64,000 nt of DNA from Gnetum montanum. Its lineage: Eukaryota > Streptophyta > Gnetopsida > Gnetales > Gnetaceae. Shown here one piece after another: positions 21,751 to 35,700 of this stretch. Both the position numbers and the translations under genes were made by a program. Each line of letters begins with the position of its first letter. Position 1 is the stretch's first letter. The stretch spans positions 116,983 through 180,982 of the forward strand of contig MNCI01025134.1 in NCBI GenBank assembly GCA_015680685.1, in the 5' to 3' direction. Below the pieces are notes generated by a model, which was not told the DNA's origin, did not search any database, and saw only the letters and a program-made list of their open reading frames with translations.

Positions 21751-24700
21751 CCAAGTACGAGTTGCCAAACCATAAGAAAAACATTCAAATTTTAAAAATA
21801 AGATACAAGGAAGAAAATGCTCAAACTATCAAAACTTGTGGGAAACAAAGAATCTTAATGAACATACAAAACCCATTAAATTTATTGACAAGATGAGCAT
21901 AATAACATAAAATAACAAGCCAAGTGTACAATACCTATACCTAAAATATAAGAAATATAGAATAAGCACAAAAACATTATTCCCAAGAAATCATCATAGT
22001 GCATAAGTTACAAGAATACAAACCTTGAAAATAGTGCATAGAAATCATACATTATTTTTTGTACAAAGCAAGATCCATTTTTAAAACAATACATGCTCAT
22101 AACATAAATTTTAGCAAAACCCAAAATCCCATTGACATTGCACAATACCTACTAAGATAGAATTATAAGAGATAATGTCAAGAATCCTCACATGACAATG
22201 ATGCACAAAAAATACACCAACAACCATGCATAAGCTTGTGCACATGAATACAAGAGTGCATAATCCATGAATTTGCAAGTACAATTCTACCACCATGAGA
22301 CTCTAATTCGTTAACACTTCCATTTTCAATTGACTGATCCTTGTAGTACCCAATAGAATAGATCTATAAGGTTTTTATAACAAAAATTTCATTGGTTCTA
22401 ACTTATGCAAAAAATATTTCTTAAGAAAATCCAAGAAAAAGCTATTTCATACCTCACTTATCTCATGTAAAAATTATTTTAATAAAATGCATTAAATAAA
22501 ATAATAAAAACTTATGCTCTCCTATTTATAAAATCAAATTAATAAAATATCAATATGCTCAACCTATTAAAATTAACTTATAAAAGGCCATAATCTACTT
22601 TCTTACATATCTAATCCAATAAAAATACCAAAAATATGATTAATTAATTATTCACACATAACACATAACATACACACACATGTAGCTATAATTACTGAAG
22701 ATACCCAAGCCATGCCAACTTCCATGAAAGCCTACCAAACATTTTCAACCACGTTAGTGCAATAGCTATTCATCATATAAGTATTATATAATAAGCATTA
22801 ATAAAAAAAATATGTCATAACTACAATGCCATAATACACACACTATGATGCTGTACAATATGTATAATGAAATTCATCATATATAAATATAAAAAAACAC
22901 ATTCAAACATAGATAAGAATGCTAATTTTAACATTAAAAAATGAGGATTGTAACACATATGATAAAATTTCTTCTAAAACATTATCACAAAATACACTTA
23001 AAAAATAAGTCAAGTTAATAATAAAAAAAATAGTTAACATCTATGTAACAAATAGGATCCATAAAAAGGAATGAAGAAAACCAAAAATAATGTAAGAAAT
23101 GTCTCAGTAATTTGAAGAATCAACATATTACTCAACTTCTCTCCTCACTTAGGATCCACCTCTTATCTCAAGAAAGGTTTAATGATGTATAACATAATCA
23201 AATTTCATATGTTCAAGGATTTGACTTTAAGAGATTGAAAATCAAGTTTCAAATTTCACAAGATTCAAGCCACAATTAAAGGATCAACCATCAAAAGAAG
23301 AGTAGTAATCATAATAAAATCAATCAATTATGATTCCAAGATCCAAGAATTAAAACTTAAAAGGAGGGAGAGATATTAATCTTAAATAATTAGATATGGA
23401 AGCTATATGAATAACAACATTAACATCAATCTTAAGGCATTAATTAAAGATTAAGATAAGAAGCATTAAGACAAGGATTAACATAAAGCATTTTAAGAAG
23501 ACATCTCCATAATTTTATCAATGAAGAAGGGTATCATAGCTTTTGGGGTAATGCTCAAATTTTATCTATATCTTTTTAAAATCATTTCCATGATGTATTT
23601 ATTAGGAAGAAATTTTAGAAGCATAAAAAATTTAGCAAAAGTAAAATTAAGAATTTTTTTTTAAAAATATGAGATCCAATGCTATACAATCTATAAATAG
23701 AGGCATTATACTTAATGATAAACACACCACTTGAATGAAGCAATTAATTAGTCTTCCAATCATGAGTGTTACACTTTTTTTTATTCTTTTAAGATCATTT
23801 CTCTATTTCTTTGAAGTCCTTCTTCATTCTACCATGTTTCTTAACTAAGTTCTCATAGACACCCTTCCAATTTTGATATCACAATCTTGCGATATCTCTT
23901 GAGGTAATAAATCCTTACAAGATACATCATAATGATCTCACAAAAATTTTAAAGAAGGATGATGAAGAATATTCGTTTGAATACTTTATTTTTTATGCAA
24001 CTTTAATTTCTATGAAGAATGTTTTCTAAGGGATCCTTTAATTTTCTTTATGTCTCAAAAAGTTCCTTATAATGTGTTTGTAGAAGTGCTTACACTATTT
24101 TTGGATGTTGAATATCCAAATATAATTTATTTATATAGTTTTCTTCTAAATCTATAATGAATTTTATGGTTATCGTAAAGAAACAGATAGATCTACAAGT
24201 GTATGACTAGGATTATTTCATTGTGATGAACATTCATAAATACCTCATAACATCTATCATGTATCTTGAAGTTCCTATGTAAAACGTTTTTGAGAAATTC
24301 TCACATAGATTTAAGCATTTGAATAACAAATTTATGTACGAGAATTCATAATTTGATCTACATGTACTCTAATTTCATGTTACCTTTATCTAATTTATTC
24401 TTTTATTTTAAAGAATTTCATGTCTCTACATGTCTAAATTATAAATCCATATCATAATCTTTTATATTTGAAATTTTTTTTCATGGATAGTAAAATTCCA
24501 TGTTATGACATCTTAAGAAATGTAGATTTGTAGACAATGATCCCATGTGCTTGAGTATTCTAGAGCCTATCATTCCAAATATTAGTTCAATGATGAATTG
24601 ACATGTTGTCACTTATCCTTGCTCTAATAACCTGAACTAAATGAAAATAAGGCATATTCAATAAGTGAAAAATTAAAGAGGACATGCATAGATATACTAA

Positions 24701-26070
24701 TTACCGTTGAATTAATAACTAGTGATACCAGGATATATTATTTTTCCCTATAGAGTTCTCAAATGAGGCAAATTATAAAGACTTGCACCCTATTTAACCC
24801 TTTCATTACACTAACTCTAACAAAGAATATTTAAATTATATTAAAATATAGATGGGAAAAATCATGCTAGATGAAGAAATAAAGAACCTATAATAAATTG
24901 CAGGAAAAAATCATAGTTTGTACAGTATGTCATAGAAAGTTAGATTAAATATAGATGAAAAACATAGTGTTAGATAGGAAAATGAAAGATCTATACTATA
25001 GGTTTAATTTGAGACATTAATTGGATAGAAATAACCCTAAATGATAAAATTTATTGAAAAAATCTAATATTAACATAAAATTCACTCTCTAGCTTTCATT
25101 TATCCACATCATGGCTTTATCCTAGTAAAATGTGTTAACTATAATTTAAGCTCTCATTAAGGTACAAATTCTCATTTATATTTTTAATTTTCAATTTTTC
25201 ATGAAAATGGGTAATACACAAGGTGCTAAATTTCAAAATTCAAAAAAATAAAATAAAATAATATAACAGATCTTATGTTGGTTGTGGAACTAATCATGTA
25301 ATTTTTTGGGAATTTAAACTTTAATTAATGTTCAAATTATCATCTAAATTTTTTAGGCTAGAGGCCTATAACCAACTAACCTAAGAAGATTTTTCTTAGT
25401 CATAGTAGATAAATTTGTTTTTGTCATAAAATTAAGAGGGTAGTTCTCAGTCATGGTAAATAATATGAATCAATCAGAATATAAGAGAGGAGGTGAGGAG
25501 TAGTTGTCTAGTCATAAAAATATTTGACTTTTTACAAAAGAAAAATATCCTTTTGCTTGAAATATAGATATATATAATAATAAGTATATAGCTAGTAATT
25601 ATCAATTTGCATGAGAACAAGAAATAAACAAAGTTTTAAAGTTCATCTCATGAACTAAAATTACATATAGGTTCAATTATTTAATTTAAAGTTGTTAAAT
25701 ATGTTTCAATAAGTTTCTTACATTCTATGAGTTAAATAATAGAATAAATCTACTTCCATGATAAATTGTATACAACATATTTGTTAAAGTAGTTTGTATC
25801 ATTTCTTTCTTACTAATATATACTCTCAATTATAGATCTTTTATATATTTAATAGCTAAATGTAGAAATCTAATTATCCATGAAAGTTTTTCTTTTGTTA
25901 GTTATGTTACTATGAATATTTGATCTTGCTCATTTTATTTTGTATTATGCACATATGATTATATAACACATTATTCATGAAGCATTTATGATCTTATCCT
26001 AACCTAAGTCATAAGTCATATCACTTTTGATATTTCATCATTAAATTGAAATTATAAGTTCATTTCTATT
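21751..26070. other. AT-rich intergenic DNA, no gene recognised
   Basis: 4.3 kb of very AT-rich sequence with no retroelement domain, RNA gene or long reading frame. A TATA-like word CTATAAATAGAGGC at about 23691-23704 followed by a T-rich block could be part of an old LTR promoter, but I found no matching second copy. CTATT at 26066-26070 flanks the next LTR. Confidence 0.6.
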
Positions 26071-26924
26071 TGATGAGTGGTGGAGTAATCCTGTGTCTAA
26101 TGATATAAATCACAAGTATTCATGCATGTTCCAATCAAATTCTATAAATCAAACTGGCTAGATGTCTTAAATAGCCAGTGTTGAGATGCTGATCATTATT
26201 TTCTTGATGACACTTGTGTAGGCTCAAGTCTTACGATTAAGTATGATTGGAACATATGATTTCATTTTTATTATTAAAATATTTAAAATGTTAAAATATT
26301 AAAATATAAAACTAATTATGCTAATTATGGAAAATAAATATAATCTAGCTTAGCATAGAGCATATGTTGACTTTCCATCCACATCCTAAACATGTGCTAA
26401 TGCTACTAAGTTACCAAGTGTTTCACTGTTGGGTATACCAAGTGATTCACTAATAGGATTGCCAAGCATTGATACATTTATACTCAAAATTGATTATACT
26501 CATGCAAATTTACTAGGTGGAATGGAATAAAGTATTTAACTAATTGCATAGAAAATAAAGGAACAATTAAAGTAAATTGCAAAAAATTAATTAAAGTGCT
26601 AAGCCTAGTGTTGCAATGGATAGAATAAATCTTGATTTCATTTTTTTCATGCAAGTTTGTCTAGGTACAATAAGAAATTGAATGAAACTCTATAATATCT
26701 ATTTAATTTACACTATAGGTACTTGGTAATATAAATATTCTAATTTTCATAGGAGAAAGTTGAAAGAGTCTAGCTATACAATGATCCAAAGATGCCATAA
26801 ATACAGCGGGTACATGCATTTATATAGGTATTTATAAGGCTTGTGTCCATGCTAATACATTGGAAAATCTAGAGCTATATCAATGGTAGTGCATTGATGT
26901 GACTAACTAAAATGATATTCATCA
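26071..26924 (-). repeat. LTR F, 3' LTR
   Basis: Starts TGATGAGTGG at 26071 and ends ATTCATCA at 26924. The shared block on lack-of-match ends (ACCAAGTG, GGATTGCCAAGC at 26412-26466) is present. The U3 repeats seen in LTRs C, D and E are reduced. The bases to the right are TACCCCCATGATTAAC, a well-kept polypurine tract on the minus strand. Confidence 0.85.
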
Positions 26925-26936
26925 TACCCCCATGAT
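26925..26936 (-). promoter_or_regulatory. Polypurine tract
   Basis: Minus strand ATCATGGGGGTA, directly before the TGATGA start of the 3' LTR. It is the best preserved copy in the window, together with 62768. Confidence 0.75.
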
Positions 26937-27179
26937 TAACTAAAAACTCATCCTTGAGTTTCAAAAATTGGGATCAACTTATTTACAAAATTAGGGAAGT
27001 ATGAGATTAATTGGCTAACTAACTCGAGTCCTGCATAATAAAAATTCATTTGAGTAATTATAGTATGATATGAAACAAAATTTGGATATATTATGAACAA
27101 ATTGACTCAAGCCAATATGTACAAGATTATTCTAAGGTATATTCCCTAACTAGTGCTAGTAGGTGATGATTCGTACTAC

Positions 27180-29900
27180 TCCTATGATGGCTCCTCATGT
27201 CTTAGTGGTGGGTGTGGCTACCTTGTTGCTACTGCTACTACTTTTAATAGTTGAAATACTTCAAGGAGTGCCTTCATCTTCTCTTCTTTACTCTTAGGGT
27301 CACTAATTACCCAATAGAATTACCTAGAGTTGCTGGTATTGGAACATTCCAAGAGCAAGACAAAGTAGGAAACATCTATTTAGTGTTGATAACCTAGGTA
27401 GAAATTTTTTTATATTTAACATTGAACATCCTCACTATATTTTTTAGCTCTTCATAATCTATCATCGTTTTGGTCAAGTTCTCTAAGGCTAAGATTTGAT
27501 CTTCAAACTTGGCTTTTAAAACCTCAAGCTCCTCATTGGTAATTTCTAAGTTTTTTTGGGTTTCCTTATGGAGCTTGAACTTGCACTTATATAATAGGTA
27601 CGATTTGGCCACCTACTTGTCCAACTTTGACCAAGGTCTCCTAGTAGTGAACATTGCCAGATTAACATATCAAAGATTAACAAACTCCATATACTTTATC
27701 ATCTCCTTGATTTGCAACTTCTTCATGTCAATTTATGCTTTCTTGTACTCATTGAGTTCATTAAAGATAGATTTTCATGCATGACCTAGTTTTTGGAGTT
27801 GCTAAAGAATATCATTCATCTTTACTTCAGCTAGTTGGATCACCTTTTCATTCACTTCCCTGTAATTATTTTTAACTTGTTAATACTTAAGGGAATCATC
27901 ATTTGATATAGTGATATCAATTATTGATTTTGCCTAATTGCATGCATCTTCTACATCAAGGGATTTCTATTTTATATTTTCAATCTTCTAACATCATGGT
28001 TCACCTTGGCTAGTTACTCTTGCTAGTACTTAAGGTATTCTTCCAATTGTTCTTTTTACTTATCTATCTTAAACAATCTTCTATTCTCCTTGGTTAGTTA
28101 TTTATTTTCTTGATGCACCTAGATAAGATCATTATTAGTACTATGTAGCATTGTGTTTGACAAGCTTTCATTCCATGTGACACTTTTCTATTCTTCTTCA
28201 ATCTTCTTTTATTTATCTTAAAGTTCATTGAAGGCTTCATTCCTAGTTAGCTTTAATCGAAGAGCGATAAGATTAGACAACAATGCTTTAAGTTGTGTAA
28301 CCTCTAGTACCAACTATCCATTAAGATTGGTAGTTTAGTGGAGTTACACTTTAGTGACTAGAAGCTTACCCCTTGTCTTCAAAATTTTAGATTAGATCTA
28401 TGAAATATCTTCTAGAATGTCTAGGAATTCTAGAATTGATTGCCTAATGCCCTCCAATATTTCTAATATCATCTTATGCTATTTGGTTATCATTCCTCTG
28501 GATTTAGTTCGTGCAAACATTTGGATGTTTTCCATGATAACAATATTAGGTATAGGTGTTATAAGAACCTTTAATTCTTTTATAATGTGGGTTTTCACTA
28601 CATCAACCATTGTCTCCTCTTCTTTATATGGCATGATGAAAAATGTAATGCCTTTTTCTTCATTCAATATTATGGAGAAGATTGGAGCATTTCCAAAAAT
28701 CTCAAGTACTTGTTTGGTGGGAAAATATACTACAACTTTCCTAGTAGCAGGTGTGGCATAAACAATGACATAACTATTTTGTGTGAAGACTAGATATGCT
28801 AATTCATCCTATGGCCAACTCATGGTCCTTAAAACCTCATTCAAATGCCTTATGGTTGAACGATAATTCAACTGTTCATCTCTAGGTGCTTGTTGATGCT
28901 CTATTAGCTATCGTAAACATTTTTTGTATCTATGGTATCCTTTATTGATTTTGATGGAATCAATTATTCCTAAACCTGTGAAGAAGATCTTTCCATGATG
29001 CTCTGGTAACCCTCTAGAGCATCTTATTAGTATAGTAGGTAATTCCTCCCATTTTGTAGAGTTTTTTTTATTAAGCATAGAAATGTGAGTGGCATTATAC
29101 CCTTTTTATTTTCCTTAAATTGCTTCTCAATCTATAGTAAGATCAACTAGGATAGGTTGATAGGAAAATTTTCACTAAGAGCCATATATGTCTTAGAATA
29201 AAATAATGTCATATTATTAGGTCATATCATTGAATTGAGATGGTATATCCCTATCTTGAAATAAATCATTTTAGCCTTTATAAGAATGTCATACTTCTTA
29301 CGGATAATGTCATAACACTATTGGTCCACTTCCTTTTTCTCTTCATAATAGACTTGTTGGATACGTTCATAGGTTTTGCCTCTATATTAGGCAAACCCAA
29401 GGCCTCAGCAATGGCATCCACCAAGTAGAAAATTGTAATGTCCTTGATTTTAATAATGGTATCTTCTTGGTGATTATTCCTAAAGAGATAGATTTCATCA
29501 AGATAACATTCTTCTCTAGTGGAAATTGTGGGCCAAAGAAGTGATGCTTGCAATATCTCTCTTACTTGTTATGGTAAAAGCTTTAGAAATATGCCAAAGT
29601 TTTTTTCCAGAGGAACTGAACTCTAGATCTCCTTAGTTTAGATATTATCTAAGTAGGCCTCCATGAGAGTAACTTTTGGATTTATCCTTGGTATAGGCAC
29701 TTCATGCTATCTATATTGCCTAGTTTCTATAGTAAAAATCTAAGGAACAAATTTTTTTTCTACTTCCTCATGAAGGGATCTAATTGCATGTGTGGCTATT
29801 GTTGATATCCTTGCCCATCTCTTAGATGACTTTCATTTCTTTGTGAAGGTGCTTCCACTTGTGGGCCTTATCTTAAAACCATCTGCAATCACATGTGTGA
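27180..29900 (-). pseudogene. Extra coiled-coil-rich ORF between integrase and 3' LTR
   Basis: A long minus-strand frame, same sense as the element, worn but traceable. The N-terminal part (about 29550-29280) includes TIIKIKDITIFYLVDAIAEA then LGLPNIEA, a hydrophobic pattern ending in a G-x-P turn. The middle (about 29020-28480) stays open for over 150 codons with few stops (GLPEHHGKIFFTGLGIIDSI, YATPATRKVVVYFPTKQV). The C-terminal third (28470-27390) is rich in Lys, Glu, Gln and Leu and looks coiled-coil forming (NLEITNEELEVLKAKFEDQI). It ends Pro/His/Ser-rich. Position and domain pattern recall the Athila ORF1/env-like proteins. I cannot assign a family from sequence alone. Neighbouring copies lack it. 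Confidence 0.6.
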
Positions 29901-31950
29901 TCATTGATTAGCATTTAATAGCTTTAAGTATGAGTGTTAACATCTTTGATCATCCTTGATTGACTTATTTTGCTAAACATATAGTGTTATCACTCCTAGA
30001 AGATTGTAGTTTATCATTTCAAGGTCCTAATTTCGTTATTAATATATTAATTTACTAATATATTAATAATTTTATTGTTGCTATCTTAAGTATTTAAAAA
30101 TTTAGGATTTTTGAAGTGTTGGAAATTACTGATTTCTTCTTCCCATGACAAAGAATGTAACTCTGTAAGTGTATAGGTTTTTGAATGAATGAAATTGGGA
30201 TTATAGGTCATTAGATATTACTCTTAGAATTCATTGGGCTCTTAGAGCAACAAAAAATCTTCTCTTATTTGGGAAAAAAAGATAGAAGATGGCTAACACC
30301 CCACACATATATATAGTGATTATATACTAAGTCGATGTCGATTCATCAATGAAGATAAATTCATTAATACAAAAATATTAATGTAGTCTAGGGCATGAAT
30401 TTTCTTTTTATTTTTGACCATATTTTTATGAAATTTAAAGGAATATAGGAATTGAATGAGAGTTATAGGAAGGATCTAGTTATTAGGAAAATATTGAAAG
30501 ACTTAACTAGAAGTTTATAAGGTTGATGAAGCTTATAATTTTGGAGTTACACCGTAAAATTTTGGGCATGGGAGGTAGTGTATAGAATATATGTACAAAC
30601 ATTATACAAGTGAATCCTCCTCAAAGTAGGCTCCTTCCATTAATTCCTTTGTATATCCATTTCACAACGTGTTCATAGGCTCATTAGAGATTAAATGTTG
30701 ATTAAATCTATCTTCCACACATACAAAACTACTATCTTTGGAATTATTCTCTATACTAAATAAAATCATTAGGCAAATAATTTCATACAATAGGGAGGTG
30801 AATAATGAAATAATAAGAAATGATAGAGATAGGGATGTGAAATGTTTCACCAAGTTCATAATAGGTCCTTTGTTGAATGTGATTAAAATTACCATCATAG
30901 CTATCAATCAAAGTTTCAGACTAAGTCCATATCTTGACAAGTGACATTGCATTATGTCATTCTAAACTTAAAACCATGAGACCATCATAACCAAATGAAA
31001 ACATCACTACTCAAAAAGAAAAAAAGAAGAAAGTAATTTTTATTAAGTAATTACTTAAAATTAAAAATTTACCATTGATTAGAGGTTTACCATTAGGCAG
31101 TAGTAAAATGTAGTTCCAACCACATAGCTAGTGCTACTCCCATTAAAGGATTACCTTTAGACATGGATAACATATCTTTCCTGTCACATAAACAGACTAG
31201 TTCAAAAGACCTTTAGGATTCCTAGAAGTAGTTGAGCTTTAGGTATGGGTAACATGTCTTTCTATTGATACTCTAGGAATTAGTTTTTTTGATGAATTAA
31301 TTAATTCATGATTGTGCTTTTCTTATTTGAGGACTACCTTTAAATATGGGTAACATGTCATTCCAATGACATGGTAAGAGAACACTTATTTGAGAACATG
31401 CTTCCATAAAAGTTAAAACATGAGTAATAATATAAATATCTGGGGTAGTAATATCCATATAGGAAGTGCAAGGAATCCACAAGTCTCCTTGATTTCACAC
31501 TCTTTTTCATTCTATCTTAGTCATTTCCCCTTTCCTCAAGGCATAAAGATCATGAGTTAATTTTAGTTTTGATGTAATAAGAATAGTAATGCTTCTATAA
31601 TGAAGATCTCTTATTTATAGAAACTAAAGGGATCATTGACATGGTTCCATTGCTTTACACAATTACTTACCTAATTACCTTGATAGCATAAAATATATTC
31701 CAAATTACAAAATTGGCCTGTATATAAATGAAAATATTTATGAAAGAAAAAATGGAAAATTGTCATGAAGGATTTTAAATATAAAATGATTCAAAGAAAG
31801 GAAAGATTATAAAAAAAACAAAAAATTACAAAAAATAGAAAACATATGAAGAACTAAGAAAATGAAAAGAAATGGTAAACAAAAAGATAAAAAAAAAAAG
31901 GTTCTAAAAGTATATCAAATTGGATGTATATCTTCCCTAGGACTTAGTTG
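29901..31950 (-). other. Non-coding spacer between extra ORF and integrase
   Basis: About 2 kb of AT-rich sequence. Parts at 30600-31950 match 7030-8200 of the pol-less element (GTAGGCTCCT, repeated ACATGTCTTTC words), so this is an ancestral part of the family. The recurring phrase GGGTAACATGTCTTTC-like occurs several times at 31160-31360. No gene was recognised. Confidence 0.6.
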
Positions 31951-32049
31951 TAAGGTAGAGATATAGAAAATAAACTGGGATTAGCCATTAGTTAAGGTGT
32001 TGTTAGATTTTTTAGCTACTTGGAAATTCTTAAATAGTTGAACTTTTCA

Positions 32050-33260
32050 CATGTTGGCTAAAATTTGTTTGTTTGGAAAATTATAGAAGTAAATTTTCAT
32101 GGTGTCTAAATGGAAAGTGGATTGGATAATATAGGATCCTTTCCATAGTGTTTGAAATTTTGTTTGTTGAGGTACATATGTGAGGTTCTAATAAAGCGTC
32201 TTATCTCATAGTTGAAAGTTTACTTATTATATCTTAGTGTCATGACATTGTTTGGTATATGCCTTTCGTACTTCATTCATCATAAGGAATGCTCTTCTAT
32301 TTTCATCTAGCATATTGAGGTTCATGAGACATTCTTTTTATTTTAGAATAATGTTGAGATCAATATCATGGGTTGTATTAAGTTCATGTAACTCTTCATA
32401 GATGGGAAGTTTTGATAGCTTACCATATGTTAACTCATAAAGGGAGTAGCCTATGGGAAGCTTCCAAGTGGAGAAATAAGCCCAAAGGAATTGTTAATTT
32501 TTTTGCTCCACTGTCTTCAATATCTACTAATGGTTGAGGATCCACGTAATTTTCCTATTTGTTAACTTAGTTTGACCATTTTCTTGGGGGGGGNGGATAT
32601 GCTATTAGTTTATGTTTTAGCAGCAAGCATCTCATAAGTTTCTGAAAATTAACACCTATAAAATGAGTTCTATTATAAAAAATAAGTAACCTAAGTACAC
32701 CAACCTATTTAACACATTTTTAAAAAAATCCTACCTATGATCATGGATGTATAGTCCATTACTATTGTATCCTGTACTCATTTGATACAATAGTCTACCA
32801 TAACTATAATGTAGGATTTCGCATTTTACATGGATGTAATATGAGCCATGAAATTAATTCCTTAAAGATCAAAGGGTTCAAATGTTTGATTCTAGTGTTA
32901 TGGACATTTCAACTTGATTGTATTTCCTCCATATCTTTGGAATCATTCACAGGATCTAGCAAAGTAATGTGAATCCTTGAAGATCATAGGTAAAAAAATA
33001 CTCTACCATAAGGATTGTTATGCTCATTCTCCTTTCTACATAGTGGCTTTCATAAGATTCTTTATTAGTGTCTTGGAAAATATTGAGTTGATCTTCATTA
33101 GGTACATACCATCATACCAATCTATATACACAAATTTTATAGAGGTTGCCCTCTATCTTCATGTAGTGCTTGACTTGGTGAAGGAAGAGTTACCTTTTTG
33201 TCTTGTTCCATGTAGTAGGGACATCTTGTTTGAGTAGGTATGAATGAAAGTCTACATATC
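32050..33260 (-). pseudogene. Integrase remnant
   Basis: Minus strand. The core start YIIVMVDYCIK at about 32800-32770 matches YIIVVVDYYIKW of the copy at 15300. The rest is riddled with stops and frameshifts but aligns in order. A single N in a G-run lies at 32594. Confidence 0.75.
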
Positions 33261-33399
33261 ATGATGTAGTTACATTTATTGTTGTCATTATTACCTTTTT
33301 AGAAAGTATCTAATCAGGAAACTAATTGAAAAGAGAATCTTCATTAGTCTTATTGTTCCATATTAACCAAGACAAGTGATTGGTCATAACATTCTCAGT

Positions 33400-34640
33400 T
33401 TATTTTCTATCTATCATTGTAAGATTAAACTCTTGAAAAATCACTAGTCACCATATGATACAGGGACTAATTGCTAGTTTACTCATGAGGAAGCATATTG
33501 TATTGTGATTTTTGTGCCCAAAACTGCATATCCAAGTACATAGTTCATAAATTTCTCTAATGTGTATACCATACCCATTAGTTTCTTCTTTATTATGGTG
33601 TAGTTTAGCTATGCGTTTGCATTACTTCTGATTGCATAATATAATGTAGTATGAATGTTTCTAACCAACAAGCTATGTGGGTACTACTTTTAAGGTAAAT
33701 TTGGATGCATTGGTCATGATGTGGAATCTCTTGGCCCAATTAGGGGCACATAGGATTTGGGTTTCTACAAATCTTTACTTTAGCAATTAAAATTCATAAT
33801 TGTATGCTTTAGTCTACTCAAATGGTGCATTTTTCTTCATTAGTATTACCAGTGATTTGGTGATCTTGGAGAAATTCTCAATAAATCTCTTATGGTAGCT
33901 TGTGTGTACAAGGAATGATTAAATATCTTTGAGTATTTGTGGTTGCTGTATAATTCATTATATCATCTTAATATTTTATAGATTTATTTCTATGTTTTTT
34001 TGTAAAATCTGGTACCCAAGAACAAAATCCTTCTAGATCATCATATGGATCTTCTACCAATTGAGTTTAAGATTTTTTGAATACATTATTTTAACACCAA
34101 CTATATATGATCCAATGCTTGCTAAAATTAGACCCATAAGTGGAGAATTCATTTATAGAGACTTTAATATCATTTCCATTCTTCTACTAAAAGATTATCA
34201 AAATGACGCATTAGAAGCTTACAGGTATATTACATAGGCCAAAGGGCATATTCTTATATGCAAAAAGTCACTCAAGAACTTGTAAATTTTATTTTAACCT
34301 AGTCTTATGGGTCTATTTGAATCTAATTGTAGCCACTATAGTCATCTAAAAAGTTGTAATGCCTATGACCTATAATGGTGTTCAAAACTTGGTCAAAAAA
34401 TGATCACACGAAATGATACTTGAATGTGGTCATGTTCAATAGATGAAAAACTATGTAGATCCTCCATTACCTCTATTTCTTTGATATAATAATGAGGTAG
34501 CTCACTCACTTACTATCTGCAACAGGATATATGAATCCAACTTTAAGGAGATGTTCTACCATTTTTTAATGACTTATTTAAGTTTGGGATTCAACCTTCT
34601 CTATGGATATCTTTTAAGGTTGATGGCAAGGTTTGTGTAG
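33400..34640 (-). pseudogene. Reverse transcriptase and RNase H remnant
   Basis: Minus strand. KVGFIYPVADSK (about 34560), FDQVLNTIIGH and NFLDDYSGYN (about 34390-34320) are worn forms of the RT motifs at 17100-16870. RNase H-like sequence follows at 33640-33400, matching the order of the better copy. No catalytic box is intact and stops are dense. Confidence 0.75.
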
Positions 34641-35179
34641 ATGCTATGCTAGCATATGCATGGATTGATACTTCTTATTTCATCATATGACTAAGAAAAA
34701 GTTTTTGACCATTTTTTTGTAATCTTTACCAACTTTTTCTCATGTTCTTTCATGAGTTGGACATTTACAATTTCTAGTTTTTCATTTTTTAGGAATATGT
34801 ACTTAATCAGTGTGGATAATATTTTTACTTCAAGAGGCTTTGGTTGAGAAATTTTTGGAATATCCAAATCTTTTTAATCCATATCTACATCTTGTTCATT
34901 TTTTACATGAGGGAGTTGATGTTTAAGATGCTTCATGTTATCCATTCAATCAATGTATGCACTAGTGAGGGTCTTTGATAGTTCCATACATATTATAGAA
35001 TTGTAGCTCTCTTCTGAAGTCAACCATTAAGTGTCATCTTACTTTGCAATTATTGTGTACAAGTACCTTTGTACATTTACTAGTTCAGCACATAATTTGG
35101 ATGCTATAATAGTTCTACTTCTAATAGCTCATATTTTCTGCATGTAGTTACATCTTATGTTACTATACATGATGCATGG

Positions 35180-35700
35180 GATCCTCTTCTCTATTGTTCC
35201 ATGTTTATTATTCTTGAAAATTCCAAGGATAGATCTTTTATTACTACATTAACATTAATTGTGCTTAGTTAAGCTATTCCCACAATGATGGACAATTCCC
35301 CCTTACAATTATGTACATAAATTACTTGAAAATTAGTTGATTATGATCACCTACTAATGGTGGTCACAATGTCTTCTACTAGTCCTAAGGAAATAGCAAT
35401 GAATTGATATGCAAGATCTAACATGGTGTTGCATTTCTTCAGTGATGATAGGTTTTATGCCTTATACATCTCTTATGAGAAGAGATTAAATTTACAACTT
35501 GAATCTAGTAAAGCCTTACACAATTTATTCCTTGTAATGTATAAGTAAATTATGGGACTCTCAAAATCAATTATTTTCTTGGAAACATGGCATGCTTTAT
35601 CTAATCCATAATAGCATGATAGCTTGTACATTTGAAGTACTTTGAATTGAAGGTAACTCATGTGTTATCTAGAAGGTTTTTTATGTGTAGTTTGCAATCA
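35180..35700 (-). pseudogene. Protease region remnant
   Basis: Minus strand. CKALLDSSCKFNLFS at about 35515-35473 aligns with CKALLDSSFGVNLIS of the neighbouring copy and carries the worn D-S-S active-site region. The downstream part contains a GRP/A-like region near 35280. It lies between gag and RT as expected. Confidence 0.72.

Noticed and set aside
23691-23704. TATA-like word in AT-rich DNA
   Set aside because: No second LTR, no transcript evidence and no gene after it; such words are expected by chance in 4 kb of AT-rich sequence.
28417-28793. Plus-strand frames across the extra ORF of the 26-37 kb element
   Set aside because: They are shadows of the longer minus-strand frame, which continues through several hundred codons and agrees with the sense of the element.
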